A stretch of 64,000 bases of DNA from Schistosoma mansoni (taxonomy: Eukaryota; Platyhelminthes; Trematoda; Strigeidida; Schistosomatidae), in contig NW_017386000.1 of the NCBI RefSeq assembly GCF_000237925.1, forward strand, positions 930,001 to 994,000, given 5' to 3'. Numbering within the stretch: the stretch's first letter is position 1; each line of letters begins with the position of its first letter. This document shows, piece by piece, positions 50,660 through 62,960 of the stretch. The translations under genes and the position numbers were made by a program. Below the pieces are notes generated by a model that saw nothing but the letters and a program-made list of their open reading frames with translations, had not been told where the DNA came from and did no database searches.

Positions 50660-50738
50660 CAGGCACTAAAATTGGTTCCGTGACATTGAAACCCTTTAAA
50701 CGCTTCTGATTGGCTCCTCCATAGTTTATGGTCTCACA

Positions 50739-53700
50739 GCAACTCCATTACCTATAAACACAGGCCACAATCAGTTGCAAGTTAATACATAAGTTTATAG
50801 AAGGCATACAAGTTGTTGATAACAATAAATACTATCGGTACTTCAGGTTGTTGTTCCTTTTGTCCTGCCTCAGCCATGATAGGCCTAGCCGCAAACTCAG
50901 GGTAAACAGCTCAACGAACATGGACAAACAAGCGTTACAAATCCAGTTTCGATGAGAATGAACGAACGTCGGTTGTCCCGACGTTCCAAGCTCATTGACG
51001 TTCTTGGTTTCTGGTATTGTCCGATTCCTCTGTATCCGGAATATCTATAGCGCTGGTGAAATGTTACTGTGGATTAGCCAGGCCAACCGGCAAGCAGGTC
51101 GATGGTACTGAACAAGTTACCGATCCTCATCGAATTCAAGGAAAACCGATGCTCGTCAGTCACTTACACGCCATGGACAGGCACATGCAACAGCAGCCGT
51201 CCTCTGTTCCTTGTATCGATTCTTACTGATACATTTCTGTCATGAAGTAAGTTTTTTAGCTATACTGTTACCAAAGTAGCCACAGTACTTGGGTACGACC
51301 GAAGGACTATACATGTTGGGTACCAGCATGTGTAATTACGAGGTAAGCTTAGGGGTAACTCCATTCCCTTTCAACTGGAGCAAGTCACAGGCCATGCACT
51401 TAGATCACTTACATTGGTGGTCTACATATCTTTACACACATACTCCGCATGTGAGCGCTTAATTTAACTTTTAAAATGTACGATGCCCTCCTCTGTAAAC
51501 TATATGTATGAGTGACAAAGGAACATCGAACTGGAATTTCGGTTTCTGGATGTTGGAGTGTCAATCGCACTGTATGCAGAACTTTCTTGGGATACTCTGC
51601 TGAACTGCTGGTAAGCACAGTAGTAGTTGAGATTCTTGTAAAAGTTGCGGAGCCTCGTGACGTCATTCACTTTCTGGAGTGAATTTATAGCTATTTTATC
51701 AACAGACAAAAAAACCCTAATAAGTAGTGGAAAAAAGAATCAAAAATACTTCTGAGAAATTTGGACCGTATCATTCTATTCTGATAAATCAGATTTCCAC
51801 CAAACAGTAATCCTGAAGGATCAACATTTTTACTATCAGATGTGTTCACTAGAGTTCTCAAATCTATCAGGGAGTTAACTACCTGTTTTAGTCGCGTTTT
51901 TCGGATGTGTAATTTCAGCAACAGACTAGATGTAGTGGAAATATGCTCAACCTTGCCACTTCAATTACATAAGTCATACACTGGAATAACCGTCATGGTT
52001 ACGCTCATATAGTTAATTATGTAGACATATTATAACATACATTTTTTCAAAAAACTAGATTTCACCATGACCAATTTCTGTCTACCATGTCAAACTGTGT
52101 TATACCGGGCACGTGGGTTGCATCTCGAAGTGATATTCCAGATTGTAAAACGCTTGGTCACTGTTGTGGTTGTTTTTAAGTAGACCGTCAGTGAAAAATG
52201 TTAGCGAAGGAAGGTTTGATGCTATATTTGGCCTCATTAGTTGTGCTGTTAACCATTTATTGAAACCTTCATTATTCAAGCCGTGTCGTTAATCATTATT
52301 TTTAGATGGGTCTTATCAGTCTAAATATTTTTATGTGGGGTTTGTAGATTTCATTATTTACAGTCAGCTGTTTTGCGTAAAGTGGCTGTTCAAATCAGAC
52401 ACTAACTCCAACATATTTTTACTATATTTGATTGTCACATGATTCAGTTTATTCAATAATATGAAAGTAACTAAAGTAAGTAATAGAACACATACGTGTA
52501 GTAAGTAGAGTCGCTTAAATTTTCATTTCCGTTAATTCGCCTAAGCGTTGAGGTTACAAAACTGTCAGTGTGACTTTCCGTAGTGTAACTAGCTACCGGA
52601 AGCTAAAATAGACAGTTAATATCTTGTGCGGTGCTGAAGGGATGAATGTGGAGGACAGTTAAAAAACTTCAGGTTTGAGCAACATTAATCCTAGTTAAAA
52701 ACACGCTGGTGAAAGACATCTACAAAAAAATAATCAGAGTGCAAAGGAGCAACATGTTATCCAAAAAACAGAAAGAATATTTGAGCGAACCATTGTTTTC
52801 AGTAGCTTCATCGTCAGGCTCTATAGTCTTAAGTCCCAAATTATGGTATTTTACGAAGGGCGAAATGAGGCATGAATTACTGAATTTGGGATTTGCGGTA
52901 TACTGAAAGATTAAATACTACAGCGACACTAAAAAACTACCGTTCATTGGCGATACTATTACTACATGTCCAGGTAGGAAGATCCAGTCGTTTATGGATT
53001 GGCGAGAAATGCAGAGTTCCAATGTATGTTTATCTGGTCTCTGTTTATAATCTCTGTGATTGGCTAATGAACGAAAAGCCCTAGATGGACTCAAGAAAAA
53101 CGAGACCTTGACATCCAACTCATTATCCAGTATACGCAGCGCTAATATATGATCTCTAACTCAACGATAAGTTAGCGAAACAGATTTAATCAAAACAGGT
53201 TTCGGAATAAACACTTACGCTTAACTAGCTTTCTAGTTGAGAGAAAAGTTCAAAATAGCATTTAGTGATATTTATGTATTTTACCAAAGTACACACAGAG
53301 TGCGTCACTTACGAATTATGCAGCTATTTATCTTAAAAGTAGCAATATTATGCAAAGGGAATAGAAGACCTCATGTATAAGTGGAAACAGAGTGTGATGG
53401 AGAATTAAACACCAAATGAATCGAAGGCGGTTAAAAACTGTATATTCCACAACACCACTTTAAAATACACATACCTTCGTCTTAACACTAATCGATTTCC
53501 AAGACTGCCTGAGTCGCCGACACCGTTGTTTACAAATAGTGTGAAAATCGATTGAACAATAAACAGAGTTTAACTATCTTGATCTCTTATGTGATCTATA
53601 AATTTAGTCAGATCATACGAAAGTTGTGGTTGGGGAATTATTCCTAGAAAGAGTGTGCTAGTGCACATTGGACTCGAGAATTATCATCAATATGCTGTCA

Positions 53701-55076
53701 ACGATGCGTCACTTTCTGGCGAGCAGGAACAATAAGGCTTGTGAACAGTTGTGTGTCCCTACTTAAAAATAATTTTGCATTGTTACGCCACAGCAGTCAA
53801 AGCCTTCCAAAGTCACGGTCGCTTTGACGAAGACATTTTCCGGATTCATTCATCACAAGTATTGTGGTTTGGCAACACTTTACCAGCAACACCTATAATT
53901 AAATCGTGCCCACCCAGTAAATCAAGTCAGAAGCAAGGAGGTTGGAATATATATTTGATAGATTATCAAGATATGGAAAGTTACTAATCTGAACTGGCTA
54001 GTGATCGCAGGAGAAGTTGAGCACGGCATTTCGACTCATGATCTGGTGAGGATGCATGACCGAGAGGCTTTAGCTAGGTGAGTCCATCAAAAATAATGTG
54101 GTCAGCATCCAATGTCAAGAACTTACAGAGCTATTGATTTTGGCGATTTATTTACCGCTACATTGCCTATGTGAGACCTCAGTTAAAGTATTTCATTCAG
54201 GCAGCTAGTCTGTTTTTAATAAGGATCCCATCAAACTCCAACGTGGCCGCGTATAGCAACAAAGCTAGTGACAGTGCCTACGCAACACACTCAAGGCAAA
54301 AGTCGAAACCTCCCCTATATTATTGTAGAACGTGAGGTGGCCCCATAGAAGTCAGTGGTTCTAAAATAATCTTTTTGGTTTTAATATGTCTTTTCTTTCT
54401 TTTGCCTCTAGAACTAATCGTCTCTGAGGCAACAGCTAGAAAGTTCAGAATAAATAGGATTGAACAAACTCACAGTGGTTAGTGACTGTTAAGCCCCTCC
54501 TGAGAATTTGTTGTTAGCCATAAAAGTCAACGTTGTCAAAATAGAAGCTAGGTATTCACTGGAAAATAGACTGAAAGAATGAATAAAAGTCAGATAATCT
54601 ACTTTTAGTACTACTGAAAAATAAAACATTTCAGTCACTGCTCATAGGTGTGATTTAAAAGTTTAGTTACCAGCTTAGTATTTGGGTTTTCAACACTCTG
54701 AAGGGTAATAACACATTCATTTAGTCATGATTCCAGGGCTGGATACAATTTTGTAGATAAAGTTGTACATGAGATGTAAACTTGGAAACATTTCTTTGTC
54801 AAACGGCTTTATAAGATCTAGTTTTTGCTCAACTATACTAATTTATTTAGCTCAACTAAGATTGTTAATAAGCTTTCATTACTAATCGGTTTTTTATATA
54901 TTGAAACTGTAACTTTGAAATGTGTTTGGATGAATGCGGACTATATCTGTACATCCGGCGCCGTTCTGCTATTGAAAAGATCTGGTTTACAGAATTATTT
55001 CTCAGGCTGCAAGTATGTTCTTAATAATCGTAGCGTAATTTGTATCATGTTATGTAGAAACTTTTTATCATTACTG
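50739..55076. other. intergenic DNA, nothing firm
   Basis: The frames at 51017-51229, 51409-51666, 51691-51921, 52709-52906 and 53751-53987 show no domain that I would defend. The stretch is of mixed composition and probably includes old, unassignable repeats. The helicase promoter or trans-splice site should lie near its right end; I see no specific element. Confidence 0.4.
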
Positions 55077-56496
55077 ATGTCTGCATTGGCATTGAAAGGC
55101 AGTGACAATACTGCAAACGATGACTGGAAGTCAACCCTTAAGCTTCCGGAGAAGGACATGCGTATTAAGACGGCTGATGTAACTGCTTTGAAGGGAAGCA
55201 GCTTTGAAGACTTTTGTTTGAAGAGAGATATCTTGAAGGGTATATACGAAAAAGGTTGGGAGTCCCCGTCCCCTATTCAAGAATCCAGCATACCAATAGC
55301 GCTAACGCACAGAGATATAATGGCAAGAGCCAAGAATGGCACTGGCAAAACTGGAGCTTATTCAGTCCCTGTCCTTGAATCAATCGATACTACAATCAAC
55401 AAAATTCAGGCTATTATTTTGGTACCCACTCGAGAACTTGCACTTCAAACTAGCCAGATCTGTATAGAACTTGCCAAACATACGGCTATTAAAATCATGC
55501 TGGTAATTGGTGGCACACTGCTTAAAGATGATTTGATAAGACTAAGTCAAACCGTTCATGTTTTAATCGGTACTCCTGGTCGTTTAGTAGACTTACTAAG
55601 CAGGGGACTCATTGACATATCCAAGTGTAAAATTGTTGTTCTTGATGAAGCAGACAAACTACTGTCTGAAGAGCTCATAAGTGGAGTCGAAGAGATTCTC
55701 AATGGTGTGGATAAAAGTCGCCAAGTTCTCGTTTACTCAGCAACGTACCCAGTTACAGTTCAGTCATTTATGAATCAGCATTTGCGCAATCCCTACCAAA
55801 TAAATTTAATGGAGACATTAACGTTGAAAGGAATTACTGAATATTATGCATATGTACAGGAAAAACATAAGGTAGGTCGTTATAAATGTCCCTCATAAGT
55901 TACTTAGGTACACTGCTTGAATACATTGTTTTCCAAACTACAGATCAGCCAGTCCATAATTTTCTGTAGTTCAGCACAACGAGTCGAACTTCTTGCCAAA
56001 AAAATCACCCAGTTGGGATATTCCTGTTATTATATACATGCACGGATGTCTCAGCAGGACCGCAACAGAGTCTTTCATGATTTTCGGAATGGTTGCTGCC
56101 GCAACCTTGTTTGTACAGACCTTTTGACTCGTGGAATTGACATTCCGACTGTGAATGTTGTTATAAATTTTGACTTCCCAAAATATTCTGAAACCTATTT
56201 GCATCGTATTGGTAGATCTGGTCGTTTTGGTCATTTGGGCATTGCCATAAACTTGGTTACGTATGCCGATAGGTAAGTCCTTTACTCATACTTAACTCAC
56301 CTTCAGATATTCATTAAAAACAGTGGAAACAGAACTGGTTACTGAAATCAAACCAATTCCTAAAGAAATCGACAAGCGGTTATATGTTGCGGAGTACCAA
56401 AATGAAAATAATTTGGATCCAATGACAAGAGAGGCGCTGTTTAATGGTCGTGGGTTGCCTTCAGGCAACAAGGATGAGGTTGTAAACAATCATTAA
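55077..56496 (+). CDS. DDX6/Me31B/Dhh1-type DEAD-box RNA helicase
   Basis: Exons 55077-55871, 55908-56272 and 56307-56496 give 449 codons (human DDX6 has 483). The introns are 36 and 34 bases, GT-AG, and their removal restores [11 protein letters not shown] and [14 protein letters not shown]-terminal signature: [20 protein letters not shown]. Motifs: Q (PSPIQ, 64-68), I AKNGTGKT (85-92), Ia PTRELALQ (117-124), Ib TPGR (166-169), II DEAD (190-193), III SAT (221-223), V TRGID (339-343), [10 protein letters not shown] (364-371). All are intact. The family represses translation and promotes decapping in P-bodies. The start is the methionine just before the conserved region; an open frame continues upstream to 54825 with no resemblance to the family. 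Substitutions such as SATYP for SATFP and DLLTRGID for DLFTRGID suggest a diverged paralogue, so I give no firm symbol. Confidence 0.92.
55872..56306 (+). other. two mini-introns of the helicase gene
   Basis: Intron 1 is 55872-55907 (gtaggtcg to cttag, 36 bases, phase 0). Intron 2 is 56273-56306 (gtaagtcc to ttcag, 34 bases, phase 2). Both contain or create stops if retained. Their presence shows that this is not a processed retrocopy. Confidence 0.9.
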
Positions 56497-57000
56497 TATA
56501 TATGACTTCCCGGTGACTTCTGGGCATTTACCTAAGATGCTCGCCACTTTAGAATCCCTAATTTTTTGAGTTTAGGTTATCCCTATTATTTTCTTCGCAG
56601 CTTCAATGAATCCATTCCCACTCGTGATATGCTGTATAGTTTAATTTTTCCCATCTGTCCTTTTCAGTTGGGATTTGTTTTTTCAAATGTTTATTTTTTT
56701 GTTATTATAATTAACCCTAACCAGAACTCCCCGTTCCCCTGTATTATATCCCAAATGTACAGTTAGCTTATATGTTCATGATATTAATGAATGTTTGCCA
56801 TCCGTGTCGCTTTGAAAGTCCCCTGTGGCTTTGTAGCATCCAAATGATGGCTTTGAGGAGTGTTTTGGATCTACTCGCCACCCACCCCATATTCTGTATG
56901 TGGTCAGTGTTGCCCTCATTCGCTTGCTCTTGGCTGTTGTTATTATCCAGGAAGCTGACCAATGGTGTTTTGTTTGTTTCAAATAATTAAATAAATAAAG
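56497..57000 (+). other. helicase 3' region with AATAAA and a repeat-like block
   Basis: After the stop there are about 270 bases of AT-rich sequence, then a less AT-rich block (56790-56975, starting gtgtcgctttgaaagtcccc) that ends in tttgtttgtttcaaataatt and overlapping AATAAA signals at 56990-56999. This could be the 3' UTR with its poly(A) signal or a short retroposed element with an AT-rich tail. I cannot tell which. Confidence 0.4.
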
Positions 57001-57720
57001 GTTCTTGGTAGAATAAAAATTGCTTTTATATGTTCAAGGTTGGCTGGGTAAATTTGCTTGGAAGTTCAATCGTTACATTCCTACTTAATTTGTTCAGTGC
57101 CCTTATCCATGGGTGTTGAGTACTGCCATCGTCCGTGAAGGTGTGTCAGCATAAGGTTCGTATTCGGTCTCCAAAAAAGTAGACGTATTTGCAATATCCA
57201 ACAGTGCATAGTATTGTTAGTCTTACAGAAGTATGACTATTATTCTATTAGTATTTGTCGTACTATAGGCGCTATCAGGCCCTCGCATTTTCAAAACACT
57301 TGCGAGCGACCATGGCTGTCCTTCCTAGATCGATCGTCAGAAGCGATGCGGGTAAACTCATGCTCTCCGTCATTTTAGAAAGATAGTTGGTCCTAATGAT
57401 GTCGATACGTTGCAAATTCCCCGGTGGCACACACCTTCAGAGCGTTGACAAAAAGTGGACGGATACATTTAGTCTTATCATTTCACGAAGTCTTACTGTA
57501 CTATTAGGTCCAACGAACAGAAGAGTCGTCACTGGGTGGTTCGTGGTAAGGTCTGTGTATATTATACCGGAGGATTGGTGGTCGAGACTATTTGACCTAA
57601 CCCATGATGATGCAGAAAGTGTTTATAGGTCAACTAACTAGAACCTAAGCATGCGACAAATAAGGACCAGCCTATATTAGGATTAAGCTACAAGTTTGTT
57701 TTTGACGTTAGATTATAGTT
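57001..57720. other. intergenic DNA, nothing firm
   Basis: The frame at 57387-57641 shows no recognisable domain. No repeat match within the window. Confidence 0.35.
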
Positions 57721-59157
57721 ACAGAAATAACACTCTCCTCGACTGAATTTCAGGAATTGATCTTCTACCAGGAGGTCTTAGAATATGCAGATGACATAGT
57801 CCTGTTTGGTGAAGACACTGACAAAATGCAGTCTTCTGTTAGAACTGAGTAATGCCAGGTTGTTTGGGATGCGTTTCTCCCCATCTAAGTGTAGATTATT
57901 ACTCCGGGACTGGCCTGCATCAACCCCTGAACTAAGGATAGGGAGTGAAGTAGTCGACAACTTATCTTGGAAGTCTTATTAGCCCTAATGGGTTGGTGTC
58001 TGACGAAATCTCAGCACGGATTCAAAAAGCTCGTTTGGCTTTTGCCAACTTACGTCACCTATGGCGAAGACGAGATATCCGTCTATCAAGTAAGAGACGA
58101 GTTCGTTCTGTTCTATGGCTGCGACACGTGGCCATTAAGAGTAGAAGATACTCGTAAGTTACTAGTATTTGACCACAGATGTCTTGGGGATATTGCTCGC
58201 ATCTGCTGGGATCACTGTGTAAGAAATAGTAGGGTTAGACGGTATATCAGTTGGTGAGGTTAGACACGTTTATTTAAACACATACATGTTGGTACAAAGG
58301 GCACCAGATACATATGCGCCACACAAAATAAGGAGAAAGAGGGAAGATGCGTATATATGAAGGATGAAAAAAAAGAAGAGTTATGATGGAACTAGAATGT
58401 ACATCCAGAAGAACTCTCTCAGTTAAGAAAGTTATAACCACTCTTTATGAAGAAGGTTGCAGCAGGCTCACCACTGGCTTCTATTCTGAGCCATTTCTGA
58501 TAACGTCTCTAGCCACTGTGTAGCACTATCTCTCGGACTTCAGGGAGTCGTGAGGGACCAACAGAAGCTAGCCCTCTGCAGCTTTCATACCACGACACCA
58601 TGTCATACACTGACCGGGGTTAGACACAGGGTATTAGGGAATGATGGTAAACCAGTTGATGAGGTGATGAATCTTCATCGACTGAGATGGCTGGGTCACG
58701 TGTTGCGTATGCCTGAACATCGAATACCACGACGCGCTGTGCTGACTAGTGTTGGGGATGGTTGGAAGATTGTTAGGGGCGGCCAAACCAAAACGTGGCA
58801 TCAGAGCATGAAGTCACTAACTTCTAGTCTGAGACATGTTGGTAGGTGCAGACTATTGGTTGGGGTCCGCATGATCATCGTAACCAATGGTTGGAGACTC
58901 TAGGTGACATGGCTCAGAATCGATCACAATGGCGTAGGTGTATACACTCTTTATCTTCCCTTAAACCATGAGATTAAAATTGCTTCATATCTCCCTTCCT
59001 ATACTATATCCTTATATACAACCTATCTTTTATATACTACCACCACCATTAAATTAACTACTATGAATTCGGTGTTCATCTTGTTGTGCTAACGAGGTAT
59101 GGCAACCTAGACCGATGCATATGTGTGCCTGGTCCTACGTTGTAGCTGACTGACTGA
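57721..59157 (+). mobile_element. family B RTE-like LINE, 5'-truncated, with insert
   Basis: It starts within the RT (aaataacactctcctcgact matches 37561 onward) and keeps [12 protein letters not shown] (57778-57815), the LLLRDWPAST region, the C-terminal domain and the full 3' UTR with the ctga tail. Small deletions shift the frame repeatedly. A family A fragment (58268-58617) interrupts it, and near 58240 a short stretch is rearranged or duplicated. At 58784 it has CAA where the copy at 35410-38481 has its premature TAA. Confidence 0.88.
58268..58617 (-). mobile_element. family A LINE 3' fragment inserted in family B
   Basis: The minus strand gives the last ~140 bases of the family A ORF (TWCRGMK-like, [25 protein letters not shown]) and the 3' UTR through gtgtggcgcatatgtatctg to an AAATA-type tail at 58268. 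It is flanked by 10-bp direct repeats ggttagacac at 58258-58267 and 58618-58627, so it is a short 5'-truncated insertion. Confidence 0.9.
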
Positions 59158-59189
59158 GCGTCTTTTTAACAAAGTCTTAGATAACGTGG

Positions 59190-59585
59190 TAACACCGCAA
59201 ATAAGAAGGATGTAAAGGCGAGGGTAGCATTCATGCAACTAAACACATGATACTCGAGACAACATCGAGGTCGAGATTTTTACTGCAGATGGCAAGAGGG
59301 TTCGATCGTACAGAGCTGGAACTTGGAGATCGACTACAACCATCCTCAGACAAGGTACGGTTGTTTGTTTACGCAAGATACTGAGTGTCCGCTAGCCGGA
59401 TACCACGAGCAACAATTTAATATGATAGAAAACAAACTAGCTTCTTTCTAAAGGAATTAGGGAAAGACGCTAGCGTGGGGCTAGGGCATACACTGAGGAT
59501 ATCAACAGACTGCATCATGAGACTAACTCTAACTCGAGATCTTGGATGCCAGTAGCAATGAAGTTGTCTTGCGGGGTCTTGGAGA
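59190..59585 (+). pseudogene. family C LINE, decayed C-terminal fragment
   Basis: The plus strand follows the family C C-terminal domain: gatgtaaaggcgagg (DVKAR), cgtacagagctgga (YRAGT for YGAET), a cgcaagatactgagtgtc block (RKILSV), gctagccggatacc (WPDT), and aattagggaaagacgc (IRERR). There are many small deletions and no open frame. It begins about 30 bases after the family B tail. Confidence 0.7.
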
Positions 59586-61142
59586 CTGACACCAAATGAG
59601 TGATTAGCTTTTAGTAACAAATGGGAACGAGAGCCAATGCAACGCATGTCTCTCGAAAAGACGCATTACATTTCTGTTGTTATGCTACACTGTAATAGTG
59701 AACTGCAAGTTGTAATGAACCCATCAGGGTTATGTTCATTATCTGTCAACAGAAACACTTTAAGGCGATAATTTTCTGGCTAGCGATTCTTTGCTCAATT
59801 GATAACCGTTACCAATAAAAATGATTTCTAGAATTCGCTGCTACCCAGACCTTACTATATTTGGCTGGTTTCCTGTCAGAAAAACCGTAGGATGGTTGTC
59901 CACTTGCACTTTTAGTGAGACAACACAATTTGCGAGTAATATCATCTTGACTAAATGCTTCTATATCTAAGCTACAAAATTTTACGCCGACATTCCTTAG
60001 CCATTACATATTTAAAAGTCACTTTATCGACATTATTCTGTATTGTTTGTTCACAATACGATTTGTATCAGTTATTTACTTATAAACACTTTAATATACC
60101 TGATCTTCAAAGATTTAGTTATTCTTAGTCGATGATACCTGGATGTAAACTTTGTCACTTGTTTGTCAGAATTTATTTATTTCAAGTATACCGTTCTTTT
60201 TAATAATGCACAAGAACCGTCTTCTTAAATATTTATAATATTATTTCCTGGTTAACCAAGTTAGGTGACGATTGAAACTTATCTGGTGCCCAAATAACAA
60301 ATTTTATATTCTTTGTAAGTTAGTAACCTCGTTTCAACTCAGAAAGGAATCTTCAACTGGAAAGATTAAGAATCAGTTTGCAGAACACTTTACTTCAACT
60401 CCCTTCAATATATCAAATGTGTGATCATTATGAGAAACTCCAAAAGTCATTCTAACCTGCTACTATGTATATAGTCGTGAATAAAAAAAGTATCATGTGA
60501 CATTTTTTTAATATAGCGTAGAAGCAGTTTCTCAAGAAGTAGTTGAAAACTGGAGGGCGATGGGATATCAAACTGTCGATCGATTCAACTCTAATTTATG
60601 AGCAAACTGTTAAATGAATACACAGAAAAATGCGCTTGGTGGTAGTGTTTTGCAACAAAATGAGGAGGAATAACAGTAGAAGCACACAATCAACATATGA
60701 GAAACGTCATAAATTGTTCAAAATGACTAAAACTTCATACTATCTCACTTGTTAAATTATATGGATCAATTTAGTAAATCTTCCATTACAGTAAGTTTTG
60801 GAGAGTAAGATTCTCTTTACGACTGTTAAACGAGACCTAGAACTGTGCAATGGCACTGCGGACTGTTTAAGTGAAATTGTCATATTGTGGAGAATTAGTG
60901 ACACTAAACAATTCATATAAAAAATACTTAATGGGATAAGAATGATGCAAAATGGTGTACTTCTAAGTTACCGCTGGGAAATCCACATTAAATGAAATAT
61001 AGAAGTGAAAATAAAGATAGTACTAATACATACAAAATACTGGGTATGCTACACTAGGATGAAGTATTAAGCGGACACAAATCGCTGGGTATTCTGAATT
61101 TCGATGTATGCTAAACGCAAATACTAGATATTTATTTTGTCA
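59586..61142. other. intergenic AT-rich DNA, nothing seen
   Basis: No gene, RNA or matching repeat recognised. Confidence 0.4.
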
Positions 61143-62960
61143 TCAGATTTGTCCGTTTCGCAAGCTTGTTTCATTGCACTTATCCGGGGACCCTGTGGTT
61201 GCACAAGCATCGCTGATCGATCGGATCCCCAATAATAGTCGCTTATGTGCTGCTAGATTAAAAAAAACTATCAAATCGATATGAAATCGGGTTATAAACA
61301 ATGCAGTGTCGCTATCTCCGCCTACCCCCGGATATATTGCAGTCCGCATAAAATTAAGGATGGGTCCTACCACCAGTTATATGATCTCAAGAAGGCGCGT
61401 TCGACACATGTTAGTGCTAGCCAGAAGTTCAAGTTCACAGATCGAATGTCTAGGTACAGAGCAGAGTCACTTTGTCGGTTGAGGGAGGCTCATCACTCTA
61501 CGATCGGATAATGGTGACCGTCTTCTGCAGCCTTGCACAGATAAAAACCTGTCACTGGTCAAGGCCAACTCCCGAAATTTGTCGACAATCTACTGCCTGG
61601 CGTTCTCCCTCTTTTACTCAACCCTGGGCTTAGATCGTTATCAGCTACAACGGGCATGGTTATGTACGAGACTACTGTTCATTCTGGAGTACTTATCTAG
61701 ACTCTGATCAAGGTTTCGTTTGAGGGCTCGAAAAACTCATCGTCATAAAATGATTGATATAAGAGAGTAAACTGTAGCTCTTGTTGCGACCAAATATCAA
61801 ATGGAGTTAGACTCAAGGCTAGTAGTCAGTCTGTCGTTTTTGACTCCATCAAACGTCCCTCTTGTAAGCACTGGGCTTCTACTAGCTCCCTACAACTCTA
61901 ACGCGCCTGAGTCTACTCCAGGTAACCGTGAGTTTAATGAAAAATATCTAGACTTATTGCAGACAAACATTCATCGTATTCCTTGGTATCCGGGTAGCCC
62001 CAGGATCGCGCTTTGACGAAGATTGTGTCTCAGAAGCTTGATAATATATTAGAGGCTCTTTATACAAATGCCCCAGGCGAAATATGGAAGTAAAAGCGCT
62101 TCTCACTACTGTTTCGTTCAAACAGAGGGGTTAGGCAGCGTTCCCCGAACTCTCCATTTCTTATCAACAGCCTTGATAAAGGTAGGTAATGGTGGTGTGG
62201 GTATGTTACCTGAAGAAAGACTTCGATCCTAAATATGAGGATGATATTGTTTTACTGTAAGTTTATACTCAATGTATGAAGTCCGCACTTAGCTGGGAGT
62301 GTGTGTAGATACAGCATGTACCTTACACCTAAATACATTATTTTTACTAGACTGGAAGGAACCTGTATTGACATTCACTTTCCGTGGTGAGCCGTTAGAA
62401 ATAGTAAAAACGTTCGTATATCTGGGTAGGTCTGAGACTGATAGCGGCGTGCGTTCAATGATATCAACCTACATAATTAAAATCGGTGTCTCCTGTCGAT
62501 CTGAGCCACCTTTGAGGCCGTCGAGATGTTAGTCTTATGAGACCAGTTCAACTGTTCGCTTGTAAAACCTGGCTTCTTCAAGTTGAGGATACTTTGAAGC
62601 CCTTTTTGATCATCGTTCTTCCTGAAAGATCACTGATACTCAGTTACAATACCGTTTTCGTGATGCTTAGGCTAGGCACTGTGTTCGAATACAATCCCGA
62701 GAGTTCAACTGGACTCATAATCTTGAAACACCAGCTTCGGTGGCCTGGACGTGTTACGAATGTTACACCAGAGACTTTCATATCGTGCCTAACTTGGGGA
62801 CGCTTAGGTGGGATAAAAAAAGAGAAGGGGTGATCAGTTTGTAGGACTTCGTCGTGATATGAAAGAAAGCGATTTCGGGTTAGGATCTATCGCTCAATCA
62901 CAACTTACTGATTGAAGTTCGAGAGATAGTGGCTCAAGACGCTAACAGTCATCACTCAGA
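61143..62960 (+). pseudogene. family A RTE-like LINE, heavily decayed
   Basis: It aligns in order with 20475-23270 of the intact copy, but in about 1.8 kb rather than 2.8 kb. Landmarks: cgcaagcttgtttcattgc and cttatccgggg near 61160; ctagactctgatcaagg (the SDH block) near 61700; agaggggttaggcagcgttc (GVRQG) near 62125; a tatgaggatgatattgt block (YADD changed) near 62235; cttcggtggcctggacgtgt (LRWLGHV) near 62730. Large internal deletions and many frame changes mark an old copy. Confidence 0.8.

Larger units (their letters stand above)
49188..50738 (-). mobile_element. decayed Merlin-family DNA transposon
   Basis: The ends are inverted repeats: ggtgagaggataatttatgc on the left and the complement of ctccatagtttatggtctca on the right. 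They match the MITE ends at 6483-6771, including the inner words tgaccttgag and tctgattgg. The transposase remnant lies on the minus strand (50659-49880). A nonautonomous family A element (49392-49865) was inserted later. Merlin transposons are known from schistosomes and are related to bacterial IS1016/ISXO2-type elements. No clear target duplication remains. Confidence 0.75.

Noticed and set aside
51500-51710. Weak resemblance of a minus-strand frame to a gag-like part of an LTR element fossil
   Set aside because: Only a few scattered residues look similar, with no RT, protease or terminal repeats nearby; I could not support a family.
54825-55076. N-terminal 84-codon extension of the helicase
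   Set aside because: The open frame continues, but its sequence is hydrophobic, unlike any DDX6 N-terminus; the methionine at 55077 lies just before the conserved region.
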